64,000 nucleotides of DNA from Plazaster borealis. Lineage: Eukaryota > Echinodermata > Asteroidea > Forcipulatida > Labidiasteridae. Where the stretch lies: the NCBI GenBank assembly GCA_021014325.1, contig CM037469.1, forward strand, positions 18,065,701-18,129,700, read 5' to 3'. Positions 43,885 through 56,924 of this stretch are shown piece by piece. The first letter of the stretch is position 1; each line of letters starts with the position of its first letter. Both the position numbers and the translations under genes were made by a program. The notes beneath the pieces were generated by a model. That model did not search any database. It was not told the origin of the DNA and saw nothing but the letters and a program-made list of their open reading frames with translations.

Positions 43885-44312
43885 CTACTACTGTCTGACC
43901 ATTTACTATCATCCACTGTGTTTGAAGGATTAACAAACTATGCCAGCCTACAAAATGATATCATGTAGTGAATGCATCTACATAGAACACAGCCAACCCT
44001 CCTACTGTCTGACTATTCAATATCATCCACTGTGGTTTGAAGGATTGATAAATTATACCAGCCTGCAATGATATCATGTGGTGAATACATCTACACAGTA
44101 CACAGTCAACCCTCATACTGTCTGACCATTCAATGTCATCCACTGTGGTTTTGAAGGATAGATTAATTATACCAGCCTGCAACGATATCATGTGGTGAAT
44201 ACATCTACACAGTACACAGTCAACCCTCCTACTGTCTGACCATTCAATGTCATCCACTGTGGTTTTGAAGGATAGATAAACTATGCCAGCCTGCAATACA
44301 ACATCATCAAAG
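43885..44312 (-). repeat. Satellite-like repeat, about four copies of about 114 bp
   Basis: TACTGTCTGACCATTCAAT and CCAGCCTGCAATGATATCAT recur. On the minus strand the units stay open in one frame and give a 38-residue repeat containing [14 protein letters not shown]. The array lies less than 200 bp beyond the UXS1 stop codon. Confidence 0.88.
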
Positions 44313-44501
44313 TTTTGCCACCACATGCCAGCGCTGGAAAATGTTACCAGGGCTAATAGGAAATGTTTAGTTTGGGCCTAAGACCAAACATGAATACATT
44401 TAGAACCCTGAATACAAATACAGAGAGTGGGTGAAAAGTAAATCAAAATAGTATAGAAAAATAATTAACAAATAAAAAATGCCCAGAAAGCACCTTCAAT
44501 A

Positions 44502-46901
44502 TTAGACGTCCAGTTTTGACGAGACCTCCTTCATTCTTTCTGCATGGTCAAGCTCAGCTCGGAAGTAGTCTATCGTCTTCTTCAGTCCTTCATCCAAAGG
44601 AACCTACAACCAGATCAAGAAGGAATGATATCAGTCAGAGAATGATTGCCCTTGCATGGCATGGCAGTTGCTACTAAAACATCATCAGTTTTGAATGATG
44701 ATGTATATAAACTACGCCAACATGCAATATGATATATTTTGGTGAATGTATCATGACAGTATACAGTTAACCCTCCTACTGTTTGATCATTCAATATCAT
44801 TCTCTGTGGTTTTGAATGATAGATGAACTATGCCAGCCTGCAACATGATTTCATGTGATGAATGCATACACAGTACACAGTCAACCCTCTTACTGTCTGA
44901 CCATTCAATATCATCCACTGTGGTTTTGAATGATAGATGGACTATGCCAGCCTGCAATATGATATCATGTGGTGAATGCATACATTTGTACACAGTACAC
45001 AGTTAGCTCTGCGCAGTTGTGCCACACTACACAACCCGTGTAGTTGAATAGTCTAAAATTGTTGATCAACTCACTGGAAAATGTAACCAAGAGTAGGAAG
45101 GGTGGATGGTTAAAAGTAAAGTCATAGATTGGTTTCTGTCAATGTAATGCTGAATTAAAGGCCAAATTAAAAATAAAGATACAATAAAAGTCATGTGAAA
45201 GTTTGAGCTGAATACAGTGTCTACTTGATGAGAAAACAGCAACAAAATGTCAAATTGTTTTTCACAACAATGTTGAACCCATCCACATTTAGCGAGGTGA
45301 CAGCAGGTACCAACCGCATCTCTAGCTGCAGCATTCGCGAACGGACACCAACCCTCAGAAAATTGAGCAACGATTTTTGCGTCTATAGCTGCAGTGCTCC
45401 TCACCAAGAAAGTTTTTAAGGTCATTAATTTTGGGAGTATTCACCAGTATATAACCCCACGTTTACGATTTTTGTACAACTAGTTCTTTTCTAGCGCATT
45501 TTACAATAACGTATCATTGCGCTTTACATTAGTGCCCTGGTCATTGGGCCAATAACATTCCTTTAATCTTTCTCCGTTCCCCGGGGAGTAAATTGCCCGA
45601 GCTGCCGTGGTGCTCCGAAGGCTTTTTCAAACACAATATCAACCTCTACCCTCACAGGTACCCATTTTTATCCCTGTGTGAAAAGCAATTATAGTGAAGT
45701 GTCTTGCTCAAGGACACAAATGTCATGACAGGGACTAGAATCCACACCCCGATGACTAAACCACCAGAACTTGATGTTTGATTGACACTTACCACTGGTT
45801 CCCAACCTAGTATTCTTTTAGCTTTGCTAATATCCGGTTTCCTCCGCTGTGGATCGTCCTCCGCAGCGGCTACATTTTTTATACTACTGTCACCACCTGA
45901 AAGAAAGTTTATCAGAAAAAAGAAGAAGTAATTAAACACAAGGGACACCCGGACAAAGATATCAACAAATTAAGGAAACAGCTTACATAGGGCTCTAGCT
46001 CAGCTGGTTGAGCACCGGCATGGAGGTCGTAGGTTCAAATCCTGTTCTATTCAATTTTCTTTGTTCACCCAAATAATGCATAATGCAGTGGCCTCTATGC
46101 GCCCACAGAACATAAAACAATAAAAACACAAAATTGCCCTATAGACCCATTGCATATAACGTCACACTCTAAAAAAAGGAGGCAGATCATTGGACGATAG
46201 CTGTTCTCTCTGCGTAAAAACGTGCGCACGACCTCAGCGTACCTGTAGCGTTTCTCGTTATGCAAGGGGGACCTATTGATTTATATAGACCCTTACACAA
46301 CACAGAACGCGCCTCCGAACAATGCGCGTCATTTCGGGTGTCAACTCTCTTTTGTGCATGTTTGTATACTATTTTGACACCAAAAAGGACACCCAGGATA
46401 GGCGCTTGTGAGTACGCTGCGCGTTGTGCAGGGGGAGATGTGGTCTAAAAGTTCCAGCGTACTTACCAATTTTGGTTTTGATAATCTCTGCAAATTCCAT
46501 GATGGTGTGTTCCTCTGGGTTTCCCTGCAATCAAAAAGAGGGGCAAAGTGAATAAAACAAGATGTAGTATGTGGTTGGAGAATTTCTTCTTCCAAGGGGA
46601 TCGAGGAAACATACACACAAATCTTGACTGTTCATTAGTTGATTGAGGATAATTTATTTGATTCTCGCTGATTACAATTTCAGGTGGATGAATTATGATG
46701 GACAATACCATCGTACGGATTTTGCTTTTAGTTGTAGTTTGGTGAATGCTCGTCCTTTTTAAATAGAGGGCCGGCCTCCTTCCCGTGTCTCTACATAATT
46801 AAGTAATGTATGTAAACAATTTAAGAAAAGAGATACCTACCAAATTGACGGGGGAGGATTCGTCAGAGTTCATCAATTTGATGAGACCACTCACAAGATC
46901 A
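44502..46901 (-). CDS. UXS1: UXS1 exons 10-13: C-terminal part and stop
   Basis: Exon 10 (46901-46841) encodes [20 protein letters not shown]. Exon 11 (46524-46467) encodes [16 protein letters not shown]. Exon 12 (45896-45793) encodes [20 protein letters not shown]. Exon 13 (44603-44502) encodes [20 protein letters not shown] and ends in TAA at 44504-44502. The terminal exon is flanked on both sides by satellite copies, and exon 12 has a SINE next to its donor. No convincing AATAAA was seen close to the stop. Confidence 0.93.
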
Positions 46902-49900
46902 CTGCAAACAGAAAGTTAAGTCAGCTTGGGTTATAATAACAATAAGTTAATAATAATAATAATGTAGACTCTTATATAGCGCAATTCTCAAGAATTATCA
47001 TTGCGCTTCGAACATTATTACCCCTGGTCACTGGGCCATGTATTTAATTTTCTAAACCATTTCAGTATACAGCCTGTGCTGCCAAGTATGTAGTGCACTA
47101 AGCTAAATCAATTACAAGAACCATCTCTGCCCTCACAGGTACCCATTTACCCACTGGGTGAAGAGAAGCAATTATAATCAAGTGACTTGCTCAAGGACAC
47201 TAATGTCATGACCAGGATTCAAACCCACACCCTGATGACTAAGCAACCAGAACTTGAGTCTGATGCACTAAACCACACAAGGGGAATTTGACTCCCCTAC
47301 TTATGCAACCATCATGTGATGACGTGAATCGGGTCAATTTACAGACTCTCTACATCTCCACAATTAGAAAATCTACAGGTTTGGTCATAACAAGGGCTTT
47401 GTATTATTTTGCATGCAGTGGCCACGTTGCCTCCTACAAGAAAATCCATGGGTGAAGGGAGAGAGATCAGTGAAAGAAAAATTTAAAAACAAAATTATGA
47501 CAAATCTCAAGCGGGCAGGCTATTTTTGAATATGAGACCTAATTATGAAGTGTTTCCTAAAGTTATACAAGGCGGCACAACCTGCAATCAAATCATGCCA
47601 GAAAAAACCAGGGGACAACCCTCTTCTGATTGATAAGTGAACCGAGTTCTTCAACATGCATTACACAACACATGAGCAGGCCCAATGCTTCGTTTTATGA
47701 AAGAGCAAGGGCATCAAGGTGTTTTCTCCTTGACAAAGGGCACCTCTATGAGGAAATCAAAAAATTTCTATTGGAACATTTTAAGGGGCACGAAAGCAAT
47801 GACCAGGGGCAACAGAGGCATTTGCCTCTATGAAGTATCAGGCCTGATACTGGAACTTTTCAAGGGGCACCAAGGCAATGACCATGGGGCAACAGAGGCA
47901 ATTGCCTCTGTGAAGTATCAGGCCTGATACTGAAACATTCAAGGGGCACCGAGGCAATGACCAGGGGCAACGAAGTCAATTGCCTCTGTGAAGTATCAGG
48001 CCTGATACTGGAACATTTCACGGAGCACCAAGGCAATGACCAGGGGCAACGGAGGCAATTGGCTCTGTGAAGTATCAGGCCTGATACTGGAACATTTCAC
48101 GGAGCACCAAGGCAATGACCAGGGGCAATGACCAGGGGCAACGGAGGCAATTGCCTCTGTGAAGTATCAGGCCTGATACTGGAACATTTCAAGGAGCACC
48201 AAGGCAATGACCAGGGGCAATGACCAGGGGCAACGAAGGCAATTGCCTTTGTGAAGTATCAGGCCTGATACTGGAACATTTCAAGGAGCACCAAGCAACG
48301 ACCAGGGCCAACGGAGGAAATTGCCTCTGTGAAGTATCAGGCCTGATACTGGAACATTTCACGGAGCACCAAGGCAATGACCAGGGGCAACGGAGGCAAT
48401 TGCCTCTGTGAAGTATCAGGCCTGATACTGGAACATTTCAAGGAGCACCAAGGCAATGACCAGGGGCAATGACCAGGGGCAACGGAGGCAATTGCCTCTG
48501 TGAAGTATCAGGCCTGATACTGGAACATTTCAAGGAGCACCAAGCAACGACCAGGGCCAACGGAGGAAATTGCCTCTGTGAAGTATCAGGCCTGATACTG
48601 GAACATTTCAAGGAGCACCAAGGCAACGACCAGGGCCAACGGAGGCAATTGCCTCTGTGAAGTATCAGGCCTGATACTGGAACATTTCAAGGAGCACCAA
48701 GGCAACGACCAGGGGCAACGGAGGTAACTGCCTCTGGGAAGTACCAGGCCTGCACGACCTCCGGCTATACGTCCCAATCCGAAGGCTGAAGCAACTATGG
48801 TTAAGTGCAAAGAACTGGACTCAGACTCTGACACCACCAATGATTGTGCCTGGTGCGAATCTCGGACACTGTGAAATTCCTACCTGACGTATTGGAATGA
48901 CCGTGACTGTTTCCCCGAGCCGTACACCGTGATGGGTTCATTCTGCAGAGCCTGCAGAATGAAGTTACTGACCACCCGGCCGTCGTTCATGTGCATGCGT
49001 GGCCCGAAGGTATTGAAGATTCTAGCAACGCGTACTTCCACTTTGTCCTGAAGAGTTCAATAAAAAACAAACCTTGGTTACAATCACTCTGTCTTGAAAA
49101 TGTTGCGAATGAAACCCTTTAGCTGAAGTTTAAGGACAACTTTTTTGTAAAACTGTTTTAATTTCCAGTGGTACTCAATGTTTTTTTTCAGTTTGCTTAC
49201 ATAGTACCAAGTTTATGAAAATTAAACGAAAAACTGCCTTTGAATTTAGGGTTAGGGTAGGAAAGGGTGCTGCCGAGGGGTAGGGATGCATGTATCCATC
49301 ATGTGAGAGTCAGGGCTAGCATTTCAGAAATGTTTCCGCTGGACTACAAGGGCATATCTAGTAAAGCCAGTAAGCAGACTTTCTTCTACTTTACAAAGCT
49401 GCTCAGAGAACATTCTAAGAAAAGCAAAAGGCATGCAAACATGAGAGCGGTTCTAGTTGGCAGATAAGTGACATAATATCACTAATATCTTGAACAAAAA
49501 CAAACCCAAGTTAAATTGTTGACTTCGAGTCTGAAAAATACCTGTCAATTTTGTTGAGTAATGAAGTAAACTAAATACCCATAAAGACTAATGAGATCAA
49601 TCTTCTCTTACTCATTTCACAGTGTTCTTTCAAATAAAAGCAGTTATACGCATGTTAAACTGTGTCAGGAAGTTGTTTCTTGTTTTGATTCTGGTCTTGT
49701 AAAACATTTCTAGTTCAGTAAAGGTTTTGAGCTGCAAGCCCTGCATGCAGTCTTGTGGATTCCCCCCAGGTGTACAATGATATAACAATCTCTTCCCAGA
49801 AGAAGTAGTGGTTCTGAAGAGAGCAAGATGTTTTTTTTTTTCCTCAACTCTTCAACAAGTGCACTCTAGCCATCATCAAGTTGAACACATGGGCAAGAAA

Positions 49901-52900
49901 CAAAACAATTAACATGTTTAAACACCGACCTGCTTGGCGTAGGCGTAACACATGGTCTCTGCTACTCTTTTCCCCTCATCATAGCATGCTCTTGGTCCAA
50001 TTGGGTTCACATGGCCCCAGTACTCTTCATTCTGTGGGTGCTCTTGGGGATCTGTAAAGGGTAAAATGGGCGACTATTGGGTAAACTCAGGGCAAGTAAG
50101 GTTACATTCATGGGTGCCCTTTAGGATCTGTAAAGGGTAAAATAGGTACCTATTGGGTAAACTCAGGGCAAGTAAGGTTACATTCATGGGTGCCCTTTAG
50201 GATCTGTAAAGGGTAAAATGGGTACCTATTGGGTAAACTCAGGGCAAGTAAGGTTATATTTATGGGTGCCCTTTAGGATCTGTAAAGGGTAAAATGGGTA
50301 CCTATTGGGTAAACTCAGGGCAAGTAAGGTTATATTCATGGGTGCCCTTTAGGATCTGTAAAGGGTAAAATGGGTACCTATTGGGTAAACTCAGGGCAAG
50401 TAAGGTTATATTCATAGGTGCCCTTTAGGATCTGTAAAGGATTCACCAGGGTATCTATCAGGATAACTCAGATTTTTAACATTCTGAGCGCATTCACTTA
50501 CCTCCGTAGACCTCCGAGGTAGAAGCTTGTAGAACCCTGGCCCTCGTTCTCTTGGCCAGACCCAACATGTTTAGCATTCCCAGTGAGCTGGTCTTGATCG
50601 TCTTGATTGGGTTGTACATGTAATGGGGAGGGGATGCTGGGCATGCCAGATGATAAATCTGATCCACTGAAATGAAACGGACAACAATATTTTCAAGATT
50701 TGCTTGTGTGCCGCTTCATGTTTTCTTTTTGTTTCCCTTTTTTCCCCTTTTGCTGCTCTATGCAAATTGTTGCGCTTACCAGCTTCTAGAATTCTATACC
50801 ATGCCCAATATGGGGTAGAGGGTATCCCCCCCAATGTTCCCATACTTGAACGCACTATTTTCCTCTTATACAGTACCCCCCCTATAATCCTCTAAAGAAT
50901 TCCTAAGATTCCAAGCACACAATGAAGACACAATAGAAGGGGGTACCACCATGAACCATATCAAGCACCAATTGCAGAATTCCGGGCTTGGGCCAAATTT
51001 CAAAGAGCTGCTTAAGCAGATGATTTTGCTAACAATTTCCTGCTTAGCAAAACAAAGAAGGAAACCAGTCAAAGACGATTAATGTGATATAGCATTTTGG
51101 CTGGTTACCTTATTCTGGTGATCAAAATTATTTTGCACTTTTACAATTTTTTGTGCCTAAGCAGCCTTATGCTGGGCAAAAATTCACAACAACAAAAAAG
51201 CGTATTAAGCACAACAAGATTATGCTTACAACAATAAGGTTACCAGCCAAAATACTACATCACATGTACCATCTGTGACTGGTATCCTGCTGATTTTTGC
51301 TTAGCATAAAGCTGTTTTGCTTGAAAGGATCTATGAAATTGGGCCCTGTGTCACGATGTGTTTATTATTGCTTTTCTAGCTGTGGACTGGTGCAAGTTTA
51401 GTGTCCAGATTTACATGTCACGCAAGAATGGTCATGGTCAACATAAGGTTAAGGGTTGGTTTTGTTTGTTTGTTTTGTTCTTTCACCGCGCGAGTTTGCG
51501 TCATGTGTGCTAGCTGCGTGCAAGGCTTGCTGGGTAAAAATACAAGCTTTTGTATTAGCAAGGCGGGGCAGATTCTTGGCATTCCCTTACAATCGGGCAC
51601 CAGCAGTAGCCGTGTTTCATGCAGAGAGTCAGATAGATAATTATATTTATATTTCGGATTGAGGAAATCTGGCAAAAAGTAGTGAGGTTGGACCTCCCAA
51701 TTAGAGCTGCAATTTAATTGTGCAGATAAATTTACTCTGCAAGTTTGCTGTGAGAAACGGGACACATCTTCCCCGATTGATTTTATACAGCCAGGCAACG
51801 CATGAATATGCTGACTATGACCGACCAAGGTTAGAGGCCGTGAGGCTACCTTCTTTACCACCAACTACGGCAAGTTTAATGGGTGCTCCTAGATGGCGTA
51901 AACCCAGGAGCCAGTTGACGGCTCAGATCCCATCAAGACTCCAAGCAGCTACTGTGTTACGCACGGAACCGCAGACAGCTGACAAGGGATTCACCAGAGC
52001 GTGATATCCGTCTGGAAACCCACAGGTGGGATCTAACTATTATTTACGTGAGCGAGCAGAAACTGCTGAACAATCCAGCAGAACTCACTGAACAATTATT
52101 GTTTGGGGATCGAACTCCCCACAACTACAAACGTCGAACTTTTAGGAGATTCAAATCTTTTACATCATTAGGGTTTATTCGTTAGTAATGTAAGACTACA
52201 TATTATATTCCCTTTTGGTGGTGAATTCAATTGTCAAGGCTGACATAATTGTAACGATATTTTCCCTTCTGGCGAGCAGTAGGCTCATTGTATTTAAAGC
52301 CCATTCATGCTCTTGCAAGACCTTGAGTAATACTAAGCTTTTGAGATAGCGCAGAGTTGTAAAGTTTCCGTCTGTGAAATATTGTATTTAGCGTTTGGTA
52401 GGATTAAACGATCAGAACAAGAACTTGTAGTTTGAGCTATATTTATTTTACTGTGTGGTGACCCAGTGGCTTTTCCATTAAAATTTTGCTCTCCTTTATT
52501 TGAATCTTGGGTTTAACCTGACACCCTGGTCATGGGTTTGAATCCTACCCCAGGTGCCTGTAGACAGTTTGTGTAGACTAGGAATCACTAAGAGGGGTGT
52601 CATGTGGCAGAGTGGTTTAGAGCATCAAATTCAAGTTCCGATGGTTAAGTCATCTGGGTGTGGGTTCGAAACCCAGTCATGACACTTGTATCCTTGAGCA
52701 AGATACTTCACTGTAATTGCTTCTCTTCACCAAGGGGTATAAATGGGTACCTGTGAGGGTAGAGGTTGATATTGTCTTTGAAAAGCCTTCGGAGCTGTAT
52801 CCTCCCCAGGGAGCTGAGAAAGGTTACAGGAATGTTATTGGCCTAATGACCAGGGCACTAATGTAAAGCGCATTGAAACGTTATTGTGAAATGCGCTATA

Positions 52901-55900
52901 TAAGAACTAGTTATTATTATTATTATTACATTAAGAGTATTTTTTGTACCTTCTATGAGGAGTGGTTCAACGACGTCGTGGTTGATGAGCTCAAAGTTTG
53001 GATGTCCCACCCAGTGCTCAATGTTGCGTTTGCGCCCGGTGAAGAAATTATCCACCACGGTGATCTCATGACCTTGCATCATCAAGCTGTCCGTCAAGTG
53101 GGACCCTACAAACCCAGCTCCCCCAGTAATCTGAAAAAGAAAGTATATTGACAGTGTTTACTCTTGATATCACATATTTATAACAATGCAATAGGGCTCA
53201 ATTGCACACAGCAGTGACATAGTGGACTGAAGTTCAGGGTCAAATTTCATAGCGCTGCTAATACGGCCGATTTTATGCTTACTATTAGAGTTTCCATTTC
53301 ATAGCACTGCTAAAAGGCATGCGAACCTTCCGGTGCTCACTGTATGAAAATGAATGACGTAACAATGCAAATCCATGGTGAATGCGTAAGCTGCAGCCGA
53401 TTTCACGAAACGCTAGGATTAATCCTATCTCGAGTTAGGACGAGTAACTCGTCTTAACTTAGGATTAATCTTAAGGTTTACATGTTACAGTGCAAGGCTG
53501 GGACTCGTCCTAAGTCCTAAGATTAATCCTAAGTTAGGAAGAGTTTGGTGAAATCGACGGCTGGCTGTCTAATTTTCTTGCTAACCTGTGAAATACGCTT
53601 ATGCTTAAGCAAATTTGACTTACCGTTAAGCAGTGCTATGAAATTGGCCCCAGGTGTTGTCAGAGAGTGGGTTCAAGTCCTTGTCATGATACTTAAAGGG
53701 ACACGTTGCCTTCGGGTTGGGCGCTGTTGGGCGCTTTTGGGCTATAACAAGCGTTTGATGTATAATTAGCACGGTCGGAAAGATGTTTAAAAAGTAGAAT
53801 ATAATTATCCACACAAACGTGCCTTAGAAATGCTTCGCTTTTGCTCACTTTCGCGAAACAAAACGCTCCGCCATTTATGGGAGTCAAGATTTTGACTCCC
53901 ATAAATGGCGGACAAATTCTATTAGTCTTATTTCCAGTCGCAGCTGTTGAACGACGACCGAGCGATTATTTTATTAAAAATGTTACGATTACCATCTGTT
54001 TATTGTATTCCAATAAATATCCAACACCGAGCTGAATCTAGCGCAGTATTGGGCCCGATATAGCCAGCCGGCGATTAGAACACAAGCAGTACAGGGAGGT
54101 GAACCAAATGTGATAGTTTGTCTCCTCCCTGTACTGCATGTGTTCTAATATTCTGAATATGCGGCTGGCCGTTCCGCAAATACGCGGCTGGATATTTCGG
54201 ACCCAATACTGAGCTAGCTTTAGCTCGGTTTACAAGTTGCGAGCGAGGTAGAAAATGAGATTATTACCCGGTTTTCATCTGACCATAGAGCAAGGAGATC
54301 TGACTGGTTTACCAGGCCACTGACTACGGCACTAGCGTAACGACTGTTCGTCGCGCATTTTGCCCATTACATGGACGGCGGTATTTACGGCTGGAAATCC
54401 GTATACATTTCGCGGGGCAGATCTCGGGGTCAGATGGCAATGTTTTGTTTTTTTAATCACCATTCACTAATTATAACACATTAAAGGCATGTTATTGCAC
54501 GAACAACTCTTAATAAGGATATGGAACACTTCCAAACAGCAAAATTTCTTGAGATTTTAAGGCAACGTGTTCCTTTAAGTCCTTCTGCAAGACACTTAAT
54601 CATATCTTCTTTGTGCTTTAGGATGTACACGTAAGTCTCGGAATATGATTTTTTATTTTAATGTGTCAATATTGGCACAGTTCAGATTTACTTACATCTT
54701 GGCATCAAGGCCCAATTTCATAGAGCTACTTAAGCACAAAAAGTAGCTAAGCACAACCGAATTATGCTCACTGGAATATGGTTACCAGCCAAAATACCAT
54801 GTCGCATGTACCATTTGTGACTGGTATCCTGCTATTTTTTGCTCAGCAGCAAACTGTTGGCCAAAGCAAGAAAGTTAAGGAATATGACTTTATGGCATTC
54901 AGCCATAGCCACTACCAAAGCCGTTAATTTAGACATGGTATTTGATACATGTACAACCAAGAATCATACATAAGGGAAACGATAACTTGTATAACAGCAA
55001 TCAATGGCTATATTTATCATTTCTGATAACAAAGATCTGTTATCTATCAAGGAGAGTTAAATTCAGGTCACTATGATTAATCAAAAGGATATAGGTAGTA
55101 ATAAACTAATGCAATAAAGGTAGGCTCATCGTAATGCTGATTTATAGGCAAAATTATCACAGCAGATACATTAAAAGTCACCTGTGAAAGTTTCAGTTGA
55201 ATACAGTGTCTACTTGTTGAGAAAACAGCAAAAAACGGAGCTTATGGTGGGCGGGACTTAATGGATCAGTCCAAATACTACTTACTAGAATCCTTTTCCT
55301 GCTACTTTCAGGTAGATATCTAACTTCTGGGTATTTTTTTACAGTTCTGAAAAAGAGTGAGAGAAAAATGGAGGCAAGTTATTTTACAGACTAAAATTGA
55401 AACGCATTGAGTGTGTTATAACTCAGGGGATTACTGATACGGATATTGGAAGGATTATCCTCTATTCACTTGGTAAGCCAATAAGTCACATACACTATTT
55501 TCGGCTCCGAAGCTGGCATACATTTTGGTGTAATTTTACAAAAAATCACTGATTTCATGGTTCAAAAGCATTTGTTATAAATATTTAATTCCAAGACATA
55601 AGTCTTTGAAGAATGTATTAAGTAAAAACAAAGTACAACTATTAAACTCAATGCAACTCCTAAAGGCTCATGGTAACCAGTGGAGTCACTTTGTATAAAG
55701 TGGAATTTTACGAACAGGATTAGCGAGTTGTGGCTGAGCGATCTAGCATAACAAATTGGACTCAAGCTCTGATGGCCGAGTATACAACAAAATAATAATC
55801 AAACAGCCTGCAACATTGCCACTCAACTTACTGCTTTTCCAATTCCATGATTCTGTCTTGCAAAGGTCGGACCACCTGTACAGAAAAATAAGAAGACAAA

Positions 55901-56893
55901 ATCAAATTGAAACTTTAATTTATTACACCAATCGAGTGCAAGGTTATGGGAGCAATTTATGAGAAGCAATGTGCAGCAACTCACAGAAATAGTGAGATAT
56001 TCAATAATTCATTTCATTTCATTTATTCTGGTTGTGAAGCCATGGACTCTCTGAAAAGCAAACTTAATCACTGTACTAGCCAATAACCCAATGGAGAGAA
56101 GACAAGGAAGGAAGTTTCAGTTTTAGATGTGAGAGGAAAACCCCAGAGTATTATTCCAGGGAAAACCCATGCAATCAGGTAGGGACTGAAAGCCCAATCC
56201 ACATAGTGCCCCCGGGCGTGATTCGAACTGGGCTCCTAGAGATGGAAGGTGAGGAAAGATACCACTACGCCAACCCGACCACCCAAATATGTAAATAATT
56301 AAATATATAAAATGTATCAACCAATCAATAAATAACAGATATTGTGAATTAACCCAGTCCCTGCCAAATACATCAACGAAATGTGCCAAATGGTAAAAGT
56401 TGTTGTAGTTTGTTCCATGTTGCACTGTGCCCACATTGTGACACTGTCTAGAAAATCCTGTTCCATCACCCCCATTCTGAAACAACTACATTGGCTCCCT
56501 ATCTCTCAACGAATCATCTTCAAGCTGATGCTCATTGTCGACAAAGCACTTAATGGCAAGGCTCCCCACTATATTTCTGAACTACTTCAAGTTTACACTC
56601 CATCAAGGAATCTTCGATCAAGTTCCATGCTTCTCCTCATTGAACCCAAGTCTCGACACTCATGGGGTGACAGGTCTTTTTCTTCAGCTGCGCCACGCAT
56701 CTGGAACTCTCTACCACTTAATCTTAGATCTTGTCTTTGTACCACAAAATTCAAATGTCTTCTCAAAACTTATCTTATGTCACAGGTTTTCAAGGACTAA
56801 TTTTGTTGTGTCTGTTTTTTTTTGTTTTTGGTTTTTGGTTTTTTTACTGCGCCTTGAACACCCAGCAGGGTGGATATGTGCGCATTACAAGTC

Positions 56894-56924
<31 letters not shown>

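Noticed and set aside
43961..44326. 121-codon minus frame
   Set aside because: It is the satellite read in frame. The same units at other loci do not keep the frame consistently.
45987..46060. Functional tRNA gene
   Set aside because: A and B boxes are good, but the acceptor and anticodon stems do not pair, and the 3' side continues into a known SINE tail.
47735..48760. CRISPR array
   Set aside because: Units are contiguous tandem repeats without unique spacers, in an intron of an animal gene.
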